Below, one piece after another: positions 15,716-24,306 of a DNA stretch of 41,440 nucleotides; position 1 is the first letter of the stretch; the number at the start of each line of letters is the position of its first letter. The notes under the pieces were generated by a model. That model had not been told where the DNA came from. It searched no databases and saw only the letters and a program-made list of their open reading frames with translations. This stretch comes from Collimonas arenae (GTDB lineage: Bacteria > Pseudomonadota > Gammaproteobacteria > Burkholderiales > Burkholderiaceae_D). The stretch covers positions 1 to 41,440 of the forward strand of contig NZ_CP009963.1 in assembly GCF_000786695.1 (NCBI RefSeq). The letters are read 5' to 3'. The position numbers and the translations under genes are program-made.

Positions 15716-18379
15716 CTAAACTCCTTTTGGCTTCAAGTTGTGGGTGTTTTGCGATATGGCGCGTTCCATGAATATCGGCACCCATTGTTCCGGCTCATCG
15801 GTGCCAAGCTCTGCAATGATCGATTCCATAAGGGCGACGCCTTTGTCGTTAGACGATAGAACTGGAATGAACTCGGGTAAGTCGGAAATATCAAAAACGG
15901 CCCTAATAGACTCATTGCCGCGACGAATCAGAAACTTGCGATCTGATTGCGGCGTTTCTCGGATGAATTTGAATTCCTCTTCGGTCAGGCCCAGCTGGTC
16001 GACGTAATCAGGGTGGTTGGCGCCATCGTTCGGCAAAAAGAGTTTTGTCACTGACTGCTTTTGTATTGAGTCCGTTTCGCAGAACAAGTACTTTGCATCA
16101 GGCGTGACAAAAATCAGCAGCCCATTTTTCCGCCGAATTTGCATAATGTAGGCGTCGATCTTTTCCTTCCAGTACGCATGCTTCACCAAGTTCTGGCCCT
16201 CTTCCAGTACGATGATGAAAGGCAGACCGTTCATGGCCTGCTCGATCCGATGGAATGGATAGCTCAACACGACCGGCAATTCCGGTCGTGCATCCTGCCC
16301 CTTGATAAGCTGCTGCATTTCGAAGCAATAGTGCCTACAAGCCGTTAAATCGATGCTGTCATCCTGGTTGTCGAACACGCCCCAATTCGCGCCCAAAACG
16401 CCATTGGCACCGTGCCAGATGGACATGTCTTTACTCAGATCTCCCTGGCCAAAACACCATGCGACATTACGCAACCGTTGATCCGCGATCGGAAGCAAGT
16501 AATTTTCATCGACCGCCTTCTTAAAACGCTTAATATCGTCAGGAACGATCACACCGCCGTAGCAGGTTCGCATAAGCGACAGCAGCTCAATCAAGTAAGT
16601 GCGGTTATCTGGCGTGTCGGGCAGCTTGAAAGGATTCCAACCACTGTTGCCCATTACAGATAGCGTGGTGTGTTTTCCGCCCATGGCCTTCATAAAGACT
16701 TTTGCGCCATGCCGGTTATCAAACCAAAAAACACGCGGCTCAGCCTTGTCCGCCATCGTTACCAGCGCTGCTAAGATGGTCGTTTTCCCGGCACCAGTGT
16801 CTGCAGTAACTGCCGTGTGTCCAGCGACCATGCCTTCCAGTTCTCGATGAAAGTTAAAGTGATAAGCAGTGCCACTTTCGGTTTCAAAGGTCATGATTGC
16901 CGGCCCCCACAAATTGCCATCAATTTTTCCGATGGCAAAATTGTGTAGCGAGGCGAATCCGGCAAAATTTGCCGACTTGATTTTTCCGCGCCGCCCAATG
17001 TATTTCTGAGCCTGGCCCGGCAATTGCGACCAAAAGAAGGTTTCCACCCCGAACCACTCGCGAACGGCTTTAACACCAAGGCCGACAAAAGCCTTTTTCA
17101 AATGCCCGATAGCAGTATCCAGGTCACTCATGGTCAGGCGTTTATTTTCGATGGTGTTTGGCGAGTGTGAAGGTACGTGCACAAACATGGTCAGATGGTG
17201 CAAGCCATTCACAGACCGGCCACGCCTCAGATCTCGCATACCCTGTTTCAGATCATCGACATCTTCATCGGCCGCACCATCCTTGTCGTTGACTTCGGTA
17301 CGTTTTTTTTCGGTCTTCATATCGGACTCGTCATGAATCCGATCTGTGAAAAAGAAAGACTGTGTGATGATGAATTCAACAGGCAACTTCAAGAAATCGT
17401 CCAGCATGTGCGATGGTGTGCGCGTAGGCCATTCAGCCATGCTTATCACCGCGCCGGCACGTTGATTCACAAGACCTTGACACTCCATCACATTACTAAC
17501 GGCCTTGAAATTCAATCTCGACATTGCAAGCGCCTTGTCGAGCGTCAACTCGGTTACAGGAACGCGTTCATCTTCCAGGTTTATCAAATAGTGGAAAAAT
17601 CCACCAATCTCAGTAAAATCCTCTCCGAGAAAATCGAGAACATCGGCGCCCTGATAAAAATCATGAAAGCCGTAAACAGCCTGAAATTTCGACCAGTTCA
17701 GCTTAAAGCCGTGAACCGCGTGTTTTGCAAAGTCACTCGAAATCGGTGACAACGGCAGATCTGGCCGTCGCTGAACCTGCAACCTACGGGCGCCATAATC
17801 AGACAAAGATTTGATAACCAGGCTCGATGCTTCGTTAATATCCTTCGCCTGCTCATCAAAAGATTCGATATCTTCCTGAGTAACCTGATTGCCGGAAAAA
17901 ATATTAGCTACACGATCGATCAATCCAGGCGCCCCTTGACGAAAGCGATTACGCACAATTGAAATATAAATTTCATTGACGTAGAAGCTGCGACTTTCGC
18001 AGCGTTGGCGCCACGCCGCATTAAACTTACGCGCAAACCATGTTTTACCTTCGCCGGCGGGATAACTATCAAGCTTGCGCCGAATCAGGTGAACGTAGAT
18101 GCCGCGATCGCTATTTGCAATCGAGCGCAACACCGTGTTGCGTCGATTTTCAAACTGCTTGATCTTCTTTGTTGAGAGGGATTCAAAGTACAAGCCATCG
18201 AGCTTAATGACCTGGACCAAACCATCATCCTTTGTAATAACCGTGTTGTCATCGTAATGAACGGTATACGGGATCATTAGGCTTGCAGGCATTTCGTCAT
18301 CATCCTGCTTGGCCCCATTCGGAACCGGCATCGACATTGACATGTCGAATTTTTCTTTGAGTGTGTCAGCGAGGCGCAT
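15716..18379 (-). CDS. virB4: VirB4 ATPase
   Basis: The 887-residue protein has an N-terminal CagE/TrbE/VirB domain and a C-terminal RecA-like ATPase with Walker A TADTGAGKTT (near residues 522-533) and Walker B PFIIVLEEGQNL. It powers pilus biogenesis and substrate movement at the inner membrane. The start overlaps the end of virB3 by 14 bases. It is a separate gene from virB3, unlike in systems where the two are fused. Confidence 0.97.
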   Translation of the reverse strand: MRLADTLKEKFDMSMSMPVPNGAKQDDDEMPASLMIPYTVHYDDNTVITKDDGLVQVIKLDGLYFESLSTKKIKQFENRRNTVLRSIANSDRGIYVHLIRRKLDSYPAGEGKTWFARKFNAAWRQRCESRSFYVNEIYISIVRNRFRQGAPGLIDRVANIFSGNQVTQEDIESFDEQAKDINEASSLVIKSLSDYGARRLQVQRRPDLPLSPISSDFAKHAVHGFKLNWSKFQAVYGFHDFYQGADVLDFLGEDFTEIGGFFHYLINLEDERVPVTELTLDKALAMSRLNFKAVSNVMECQGLVNQRAGAVISMAEWPTRTPSHMLDDFLKLPVEFIITQSFFFTDRIHDESDMKTEKKRTEVNDKDGAADEDVDDLKQGMRDLRRGRSVNGLHHLTMFVHVPSHSPNTIENKRLTMSDLDTAIGHLKKAFVGLGVKAVREWFGVETFFWSQLPGQAQKYIGRRGKIKSANFAGFASLHNFAIGKIDGNLWGPAIMTFETESGTAYHFNFHRELEGMVAGHTAVTADTGAGKTTILAALVTMADKAEPRVFWFDNRHGAKVFMKAMGGKHTTLSVMGNSGWNPFKLPDTPDNRTYLIELLSLMRTCYGGVIVPDDIKRFKKAVDENYLLPIADQRLRNVAWCFGQGDLSKDMSIWHGANGVLGANWGVFDNQDDSIDLTACRHYCFEMQQLIKGQDARPELPVVLSYPFHRIEQAMNGLPFIIVLEEGQNLVKHAYWKEKIDAYIMQIRRKNGLLIFVTPDAKYLFCETDSIQKQSVTKLFLPNDGANHPDYVDQLGLTEEEFKFIRETPQSDRKFLIRRGNESIRAVFDISDLPEFIPVLSSNDKGVALMESIIAELGTDEPEQWVPIFMERAISQNTHNLKPKGV

Positions 18380-18665
18380 AGCTTCGGCATCCCCATAGTC
18401 GTTGATTTACACATGCCTTTAGATTCATGTACGCGCCGAAAATATTGAACAAGTACACGTCTTTTAAGCAAACCAGGTAAGAGATAAAAAGGAAAGCTGG
18501 CGCCAGTCCGAACATCAATATGGAACGCGTTACCATCGCGGCCATAACCGGGACAAAACAACTGATGCCAATGCTGGTCATCGTCAACCCGCCTATCATC
18601 GAAGGGCGGGCCATCGCGACAACGAGTAATTCCCCTTCGTCTTCGAATTTCTCGCCGTTCATCAT
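18366..18665 (-). CDS. virB3: VirB3 inner-membrane protein
   Basis: The 99-residue protein has the VirB3 pattern: a short N-terminus with VVAMARPSMIGG, then two hydrophobic segments (TMTSIGISCFVPVMAAMV and LMFGLAPAFLFISYLVCL) and a basic tail. It pairs with VirB4. Its start overlaps the stop of virB2 (TGATG) and its end overlaps virB4. Confidence 0.92.
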   Translation of the reverse strand: MMNGEKFEDEGELLVVAMARPSMIGGLTMTSIGISCFVPVMAAMVTRSILMFGLAPAFLFISYLVCLKDVYLFNIFGAYMNLKACVNQRLWGCRSYAPR

Positions 18666-19027
18666 TGAATAGTTCCGGCGCTATTCTTAAGGCTGAGAAC
18701 TATGTTTGGTGCAAAGAACACGAGGCAAATTCCAAGCCCCCAACCGCCGAGGTCCATTAAATTGATGCGCCCGGTTTTCCAGCGATAACCCTGGATCGCC
18801 AAGGTAATGATGCCGATGTAATAGCCCCACTCGAAAATCAGCAGGTTTGCCGCCATCTTCAAGAAAGCCGTAGCGCCATCGAACGGGCTGCCCGTCGTTT
18901 GCGCATGGGCGAACTCGGGCATAAAAACAAAGGCGATCACTAATGTGTTCACCAGAACGCCCAAGACTGCGTCCAATTTATCCACTTTCTTATCTGCCAC
19001 TACTTCCGGTTTTTGTGTGCTGTTCAT
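18662..19027 (-). CDS. virB2: VirB2 major pilin
   Basis: The 121-residue prepilin has a long leader with a cleavage-like site (FMPEFAHAQTTG) and two hydrophobic segments (LKMAANLLIFEWGYYIGIITLA and LGGWGLGICLVFFAPNIVL). It builds the conjugative pilus. AAGGA precedes the ATG. It is the first gene of the T4SS block. Confidence 0.9.
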   Translation of the reverse strand: MNSTQKPEVVADKKVDKLDAVLGVLVNTLVIAFVFMPEFAHAQTTGSPFDGATAFLKMAANLLIFEWGYYIGIITLAIQGYRWKTGRINLMDLGGWGLGICLVFFAPNIVLSLKNSAGTIQ

Positions 19028-19042
19028 TTCGATCCTTTTTAG

Positions 19043-19071
19043 TTAAAAAATAATGCAGGCGGTTTAGTCAA
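19043..19071 (-). promoter_or_regulatory. Possible promoter of the virB operon
   Basis: TTGACT on the minus strand (19066-19071) is followed about 16-17 bases later by an AT-rich stretch resembling a weak -10 (TTTTAA). It lies directly upstream of the virB2 ribosome site. The -10 is poor, so this is tentative. Confidence 0.3.
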
Positions 19072-19115
19072 TAAATTGCTGTCGTGTTTTTGGTCCTTTT
19101 TGGTTGATGAAAAAT

Positions 19116-19445
19116 TTACTGATTCGAGTTGTCGTTGGTCCTCGCTAAATTCCATTTGCCAACCCGCACAAATACATCTGTCGCGGACTTGAAATTTTCT
19201 TGGGCATAAGAAATTGCATTCAGAATATTTCTCCACGCTTTCGTGTCACCCCGCGCCGTTTCAATCGCAAAAGAGTCGCCCTTCCCTTCAAATTTCACTG
19301 CAACAGTCCAATACCCTCCCTCTGTCTGATGCACGGTTACGGAGTATTTCCCGCCAAGCGATGCCGCCACCTCCAAATCGCGCTTGGTTAATTTGCTGGG
19401 CTGAGAGCACACGATCCGTACCGCTGCATTCGTCAAATCAGTCAT
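19116..19445 (-). CDS. Unrecognised protein, paralogue of 23066-23335
   Basis: The 109-residue protein shares a domain with the product of 23066-23335: GKYSVTVHQ...WTVAV, then TARGDTKAWRNILNAISYAQE, then VFVRVGKWNLAR. No signal peptide or membrane segment is seen. The ATG at 19445 is chosen over an upstream in-frame start that lies in the AT-rich operator region. It lies 88 bases upstream of virB2 and could be a first gene or regulator of the transfer operon. Family not recognised. Confidence 0.65.
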   Translation of the reverse strand: MTDLTNAAVRIVCSQPSKLTKRDLEVAASLGGKYSVTVHQTEGGYWTVAVKFEGKGDSFAIETARGDTKAWRNILNAISYAQENFKSATDVFVRVGKWNLARTNDNSNQ

Positions 19446-19489
19446 ATTTATCCACGTTTTAAAGAATTGTTTTATTTTATAGCAAAATA

Positions 19490-19529
19490 AAAACAAAATC
19501 GATTTTTGTTTTACAAAACTCTATTTTGT
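19490..19529. promoter_or_regulatory. Two AT-rich inverted repeats in a divergent promoter region
   Basis: AAAACAAAA-TCGA-T-TTTTGTTTT (19490-19512) is followed at once by ACAAAA-N5-TTTTGT (19513-19529). They lie between the minus-strand gene starting at 19445 and the plus-strand mnmH gene, a typical place for an operator. The binding protein is unknown. Confidence 0.45.
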
Positions 19530-19661
19530 CAATTTTCACTACAAAACTGCCGAGGTGTTCATTGTCCAGTTCATACTATGCAAACAACAATGGGGGTAAT
19601 TATTTGGAGATTGCGGCTATTCGCGGTATGCTTAAAGGTTTATAAAATTTTTTTGCATAAA

Positions 19662-20690
19662 ATGCGCGACTTCAAAGCCTACGATCTGGTAATTGACGCG
19701 CGCTCTCCGCGTGAGTACGAAGACGATCACGTACCCGGCGCAGTGAATATGCCGGTGGTCAATAATGAGGAATATGCGGAAGTTGGCACCCTGCATCGCA
19801 CGGACAAAATGGGGGCATACCGCATTGGTGTGCAGTATTCGCTTCGGAACATTGCGCGACACCTCGCCATCGATCTACCCAAATACGACGAACGGATCCG
19901 AATTCTTGTTTATTGCTTTAGAGGCGGGAAGCGCAGCAAGCTCTGGGCTGATGCGCTAGAGACAGTCGGCTACAACGTCGAGGTATTAAAGGGCGGCTGG
20001 AAGAGCTACAGGCGTAGCGTCAACGACCGACTGGCGACAATCCCCCCGCTCTTTCGATACAACGTCTTGAGCGGATCCACCGGATGCGGAAAGACCCGTT
20101 TGCTGTATGCCTTGCACGCAGCTGGCGCTCAGGTCCTTGACCTGGAAGATATCGCCTCTCATCGCGGCTCGGTCTTAGGCACTCTCCCAGGGAAACAGCA
20201 GCCTTCGCAAAAATACTTTGACTCTCTATTGCTTGAGAGATTTTCCGACTTTGATCCTGGTCGTCCAGTGTGGGTCGAGGCCGAGAGCAAGAAAATTGGT
20301 AATGTTCAACTCCCTATCACCCTGCTGGAAAAGATGAGAGCCGGACTGACAATCCGGATCGAAGTGGATTTACAGCAGCGGGTGTTGTTGTGGCGTCAAG
20401 ACTATCGACATTTCGAGGACGACCCCCATGCCATGCTGGACCGCCTGAAATATCTTCGCCCACTGGTCGGCGGCGAAGAATTTAAAGTATGGGAAGATTT
20501 AGCAACACGGCACCAAATGCCGGAGCTATTCGCAAGACTGATGACACACCACTACGACCCGGCCTATCGCCGCTCTGTGCTGCACAATTACCCCGCAATC
20601 GATGCCTCACCGCTGATTACAGTGGACGACTTGTCTCCGGCCGGACTGCTGCCGGTCGCAAGGTCAATGCGAACCCTCTACGAAGGCTAA
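19662..20690 (+). CDS. mnmH: tRNA 2-selenouridine synthase-like protein (MnmH/SelU)
   Basis: The 342-residue protein has an N-terminal rhodanese domain (IDARSPREYEDDHVPGAVNMP). Its likely catalytic Cys is residue 85 in VYCFRGGKRS, followed by GGWKSYRR. A P-loop domain with GSTGCGKT (138-145) comes next. MnmH replaces sulfur by selenium at the wobble 2-thiouridine of some tRNAs, or adds a geranyl group to it. This is normally a chromosomal gene. The ATG at 19662 starts the protein just before the rhodanese fold; no clear ribosome site is seen, and the frame is open to 19506. It is the only plus-strand gene in its neighbourhood. Confidence 0.85.
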   Translation: MRDFKAYDLVIDARSPREYEDDHVPGAVNMPVVNNEEYAEVGTLHRTDKMGAYRIGVQYSLRNIARHLAIDLPKYDERIRILVYCFRGGKRSKLWADALETVGYNVEVLKGGWKSYRRSVNDRLATIPPLFRYNVLSGSTGCGKTRLLYALHAAGAQVLDLEDIASHRGSVLGTLPGKQQPSQKYFDSLLLERFSDFDPGRPVWVEAESKKIGNVQLPITLLEKMRAGLTIRIEVDLQQRVLLWRQDYRHFEDDPHAMLDRLKYLRPLVGGEEFKVWEDLATRHQMPELFARLMTHHYDPAYRRSVLHNYPAIDASPLITVDDLSPAGLLPVARSMRTLYEG

Positions 20691-20753
20691 CGATTGGTGA
20701 CTGGATCCCGGCGGCCTTGGTGACATGGCCAGCAACCTGGTTGGCCAGCCAGA

Positions 20754-21872
20754 TCAAAGATGTGTAAGATGCCCAGCCTTAAGGGCTTTCGCCAGCATAG
20801 TTGTGCCTATGCAGTCTGATTGATGCTCTAAGGTTTCACGAATTTCAAAGTCCCTAATCCATGTGTCAAGTCGGCACTTCATAATTCGCGTGAAAAAGGG
20901 CGGGACGAGCGCAACTACGAACATGACAGGATAGGACGCCGGGAGCGCCAGGCCGCCTTTGACGGCCCCCAATTCGTAATAAGGCCGGGAGATGACTAAA
21001 TGATGTTGCCCATGAAAAGCATGGTTCAACGTAATGCATGCTTGCATCCAGCAACCATCCTCCCAGGAAAATCCAAAATCACCAAGCTCGGGAGTTTCCT
21101 TTTCAGATAGCCCCCAGTGCTGCAAATACGTGATCGCCTGCACTGAAAATGCAGCGCCGAAGACCTGAAACAGGTATATCGCAAGGCCGACTTTCCCCGC
21201 ATAAATTGCGAATATTGTCCCGATCAAAACGGGTACAACCGCACGGCGGAACAGTCTATTTGCAATCCAAGATTTTTTAGTACGCTTCAATCGGAAAATC
21301 TCGTACTCCCAGGCGTAACCCAAAGACCTGATATAGCGACTAGCGGCATAGGCGTAAATTGAAGTGCCAGGCACAGCGGCATCGCCACCGTAATAGTGGC
21401 CGGTACGCGCATGATGGCTTAAATGCTCTTCAGGGAAATGGAAATAGCCGACCGATGCAATCAGGACCGCGCCTAGCCTCCGGTCAAAACTGCTCCGCGC
21501 ATGAATTAACTCATGGCCGATTGCTGTGTTCAGAGAGCTTACGATCCAAAGAGCGAGAGCAAAGCTGATGCAGTCCATCAGTGACATTGTGTGCGTAGCT
21601 AGAAACCAAACGCACCAGGGCAGCACCACGGCCCACAGAATAACGTAGGCCCGTGGAATCGCCCGCAGAAACACGCCGACCGCTTTGGACGGCTTCCTAT
21701 TCGGCTCCGATAGATCGTTGCCAACAAATTTGCGCAACACGGGTAATACGACGAAGAAAAACAAGACTGAAAGCCAAAAAAACCCAGTATATGCACCGAT
21801 CACCAGCAAAATTTGCGGCGCTAGAACCAACAAATAACCGACATTTTTCACTGCCCTATTCTTCATTTTCAT
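20754..21872 (-). CDS. AlkB-type membrane di-iron hydroxylase (divergent)
   Basis: The 372-residue polytopic protein has the histidine boxes of the alkane hydroxylase/desaturase superfamily: GHELIHA, EHLSHHARTGH and NHAFHGQHH, plus LQHWGL at the position of the AlkB signature NYxEHYGL. These His residues bind two irons; AlkB-like enzymes oxidise alkyl chains. Pairing with a rubredoxin would be expected; none is seen here. A GGAG site precedes the start. It follows the LuxR-type gene by 55 bases on the same strand, so the two may form one unit. The substrate is unknown. Confidence 0.82.
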   Translation of the reverse strand: MKMKNRAVKNVGYLLVLAPQILLVIGAYTGFFWLSVLFFFVVLPVLRKFVGNDLSEPNRKPSKAVGVFLRAIPRAYVILWAVVLPWCVWFLATHTMSLMDCISFALALWIVSSLNTAIGHELIHARSSFDRRLGAVLIASVGYFHFPEEHLSHHARTGHYYGGDAAVPGTSIYAYAASRYIRSLGYAWEYEIFRLKRTKKSWIANRLFRRAVVPVLIGTIFAIYAGKVGLAIYLFQVFGAAFSVQAITYLQHWGLSEKETPELGDFGFSWEDGCWMQACITLNHAFHGQHHLVISRPYYELGAVKGGLALPASYPVMFVVALVPPFFTRIMKCRLDTWIRDFEIRETLEHQSDCIGTTMLAKALKAGHLTHL

Positions 21873-21927
21873 CCTGTCTCCGGCTCACTATACGGCCATG
21901 TCGGCGAGCGATCCGGCAAACATCTCT

Positions 21928-22674
21928 CTACCCGAGAAGCCCCGCCGCATCGGCTTTCATCACCGCTTGGTCTATTTTATCCACGTTAAATTTTTCTTTA
22001 ATGACATTCAGCTTCCGGTACGCTGCCGTTACTTTAATGTCAAAAAGCGCTGCTATTTCATTCGCGACGACACCTTTTTTTGACAACTGAAGCAATTCGA
22101 CCTCCTCATCGAGCAGGCTGAATTTACGCATTGCTTGTTGCTTCAACCGATTACTCCACCAGTGCAAAAGTTCCGTACCGAGTGCACCGAACTGCACTCG
22201 CTTTCGAAGAAGCATCGGTTCACCGATTTCTTCTGGCAGTTCAGAGCCGATATACAGCAGGCCCATGCGCTTGTTTGAATCCATGCTTGAATGTGTCGGC
22301 ACCACTAGTCCGCTGCGGAAACCATGCTCCGCGCTAACCCGCATGATTTCGGCTTGCCCAGCCGTTTTAACTTTGATTTTTGACCCGACAGTAGGAGCGG
22401 TATTTGTACGTGCGTATTCAAAAAAAGGATCATTCATCATCCACATACGCTTATTGTAAATCTGACATAGTTCAGGTTTACAGCCTATGAAAAAACGAAA
22501 ACTTTCATTTGCAGCACTAAATTCTGGCGGCAGGAGTGTCGTGTAGACGAACCACTTCGCACCTAACATCGTAATAATTCTAAACGTTAATTCGTTAGTT
22601 TCTGTTTCATTCAAACAGAGTGCCAAGCTACCAATTACGTCGATTACATCTTCTGTTGCCAAAATCGTTTCCAT
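21928..22674 (-). CDS. LuxR-type regulator with autoinducer-binding domain
   Basis: The N-terminal ~165 residues resemble the acyl-homoserine-lactone-binding domain (GAKWFVYTTLLP, NDPFFEYA, EHGFRSGLVVPTHSS). The C-terminal part is a LuxR helix-turn-helix (EVELLQLSKKGVVANEIAALFDIKVTAAYRKLNVIKEKF). No luxI-like synthase is present, so it would be an orphan that senses signals made by the host or by other cells. ATGs at 22674 and 22686 are both possible; I list the former. It probably controls the AlkB-like gene just downstream (inferred). Confidence 0.82.
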   Translation of the reverse strand: METILATEDVIDVIGSLALCLNETETNELTFRIITMLGAKWFVYTTLLPPEFSAANESFRFFIGCKPELCQIYNKRMWMMNDPFFEYARTNTAPTVGSKIKVKTAGQAEIMRVSAEHGFRSGLVVPTHSSMDSNKRMGLLYIGSELPEEIGEPMLLRKRVQFGALGTELLHWWSNRLKQQAMRKFSLLDEEVELLQLSKKGVVANEIAALFDIKVTAAYRKLNVIKEKFNVDKIDQAVMKADAAGLLG

Positions 22675-22794
22675 GTTGAATCTCATTGCCTGCTGACAGC
22701 GATTTGCTATACAGGTCAGTCTAACAAGAAACACATGAACTATCTGTGAACAATTGTAGCTAGAAATTTGTACTAGAGCCAACATCTATAAGGC

Positions 22795-23064
22795 TTAGCG
22801 GCCGTTTTCTATTTCCTCATCAGGTTGAAATGGTGTTTCACAAGCATGACATTGCAACCGAGAAATTAAAATTTCCGAAGGAGGTTCTGCCCACACAAAA
22901 ACGGTTTCTTCCGAACATGCCAAGCATTCTTTCAGCAAAAACGTAAACGGAGTATCACAATTTTCGCATTGAATGGCATGTAATTCATTGGCAGCTAATA
23001 GTTCCAGCTCATCGTTAAATTGATGCTGGCAATGGGGACAGCTAAAGGTCAGTTCTTCGCTCAC
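22795..23064 (-). CDS. Zinc-ribbon small protein
   Basis: The 89-residue acidic protein has four CxxC pairs (CPHC, CENC, CLAC, CHAC), enough for two zinc ribbons. The start is GTG, one base after the stop of the gene at 23066, with AAGGG about ten bases upstream, so the two are translationally coupled. Function not recognised; possibly a DNA- or protein-binding regulator. Confidence 0.7.
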   Translation of the reverse strand: MSEELTFSCPHCQHQFNDELELLAANELHAIQCENCDTPFTFLLKECLACSEETVFVWAEPPSEILISRLQCHACETPFQPDEEIENGR

Positions 23065-23065
23065 G

Positions 23066-23335
23066 TTAAATTACCCTTGAAAATGTCCATGCACCAATTC
23101 TTATGGTGACATTCTTGCAGTCGTCGCAAGTTTCTTGTATGTACACGATGGCGTCAGCGAGATTCGTCCAAGTCTTTAATGCGCCACGGGCTGTGAAAAC
23201 GTCATAGTGTTTTTTTGGCTGTGTGATCGTAATAACAGCCTGCCATAAACGACTATCAAGCGTTTTAATTTCCACCGAGTAGTTATCTCTATTCGTCTCA
23301 GCAATAATGACAATCTCTCGTTTATTTAGTCCCAT
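23066..23335 (-). CDS. Unrecognised protein, paralogue of 19116-19445
   Basis: The 89-residue protein shares with the 19116-19445 product the pattern NYSVEI...WQAVI, FTARGALKTWTNLADAIVYIQE and VTIRIGAWTFSR. This version lacks the N-terminal ~20 residues of the other. It is the first gene of a pair with the zinc-ribbon gene. The ribosome site is weak. Confidence 0.65.
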   Translation of the reverse strand: MGLNKREIVIIAETNRDNYSVEIKTLDSRLWQAVITITQPKKHYDVFTARGALKTWTNLADAIVYIQETCDDCKNVTIRIGAWTFSRVI

Positions 23336-23437
23336 ATTTTCATTCTGGATTTGACGTCAGCCCCTATGATTAGAGGTCGTATTTTACTTTAGTGCATACA
23401 GTTTCTGCTGTTTTTCGGGCTTTTAGCTACCAATACA

Positions 23438-23654
23438 TCAAAACCACGAAGATCAGCCGTTCTTAGGTGCTCCCGCGTCCCTATGGACAAGTCAGGATAT
23501 GTGGATAACGAAAAGCCGTTACCCACATACCCAAGACTTGACCACAGGGAACCCTCGCGATGTTTGCCTACGGCCTGACGCGCTTCGCTTGCCTCAATTT
23601 ATATAAAATTCCTCAAACCAACCCCCGGCCTGCAGGCTAGCTTTACCGACCGTT
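23438..23654 (+). repeat. 217-bp direct repeat, copy 1 (identical to 25789-26005)
   Basis: Read base by base, this segment is identical to 25789-26005 and diverges at once on both sides. The copies bracket the rep gene and its iterons. Each contains a perfect DnaA box (here 23500-23508). Exact identity suggests a recent duplication or continued gene conversion. Confidence 0.97.
23500..23508 (-). promoter_or_regulatory. DnaA box in repeat copy 1
   Basis: TGTGGATAA is the exact complement of the consensus TTATCCACA. It lies about 800 bases upstream of rep, in the origin region. Confidence 0.75.
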
Positions 23655-24054
23655 GTTTAGCATGACAGGGGCGATTTGAGTCTGAGGACTGAAGCGAAGC
23701 GAAGGAGCGAAGATGGCCCGTTCAGGGCCACCCCTGTTTTTCATGGCGGAGCGGCGGCGCCGACCGGCGACGCGTAGCCAGGTACAGGCGGTTAATTATT
23801 TGTCTTGAGGCTATTTACCTTGTGCGCCGCATAGCGGTGCAGTCTAGTTATTAAGGGGTTCACAAGCGCGTAGCGCGTCAACCCCGCTTGCGGGGTCTGA
23901 TTTTGATGTTTCGTAAGGTTTTGGGGTTCCTTGGAGTACTGATTTTGTAGTTGGTCTACCCCGGCCAAAACAGATATTAGAGCGGCGTTTTGAAAACCGG
24001 CCGGAAAGCCGCGCCAGTATTGGTAATTGTGTTTTTGATAAGGCTCATCCTATT
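23655..24054 (+). other. Origin-upstream noncoding region with structured segments
   Basis: No convincing gene is present. At 23665-23737 ACAGGGG and CCCCTGT arms enclose an inner TGGCCC/GGGCCA hairpin and end in TTTTT, like a small structured RNA with its own terminator. At 23855-23896 two stems compete: GGGGTT/AACCCC and ACCCCGC/GCGGGGT share the AACCCC/ACCCC bases, as in an attenuator. Both structures could take part in copy control, but no transcript is shown. Confidence 0.45.
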
Positions 24055-24303
24055 GAGCTGTATAGAGATCGTCTAGGTGAGCTGTATAGGGATCAGCTAG
24101 GTGAGCTGTAGCAATTTTTTGCTATCACTGATGGATTTTCGGGTCAACCCACAATTTTAAATTGCCGGGCAGTGCTGAGTGATCCCTATACAGCTCATGC
24201 TTGAGCTAAATTTAGCAAGCCATGAGCTTGATTAGCTCACCGTTTGCATTTATATTATCATCGCATGATCTAAAAACGATCAACAATGAGCTGTATAGGG
24301 ATC
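24055..24303 (+). other. Iteron-type replication origin / rep operator
   Basis: The 16-bp motif GAGCTGTATAGGGATC occurs at 24055-24070 (one mismatch), 24079-24094 and 24288-24303, and inverted at 24181-24196. An eight-base partial copy starts at 24103. The first three are spaced exactly 24 bases apart. A perfect palindrome GCTAAATTTAGC lies at 24205-24216. The last iteron contains the likely ribosome site of rep, so Rep could repress its own translation start region. AT-rich DNA lies between. Confidence 0.8.
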
Positions 24304-24306
24304 ACG

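Noticed and set aside
19506..19661. N-terminal extension of MnmH to 19506
   Set aside because: It would run through the palindromic operator region and adds residues not typical of the family; the rhodanese fold begins right after the ATG at 19662.
22675..22794. Possible lux box upstream of the LuxR-type gene
   Set aside because: ACCTG and CAGGC elements are present but too far apart and the rest does not match a 20-bp lux box.
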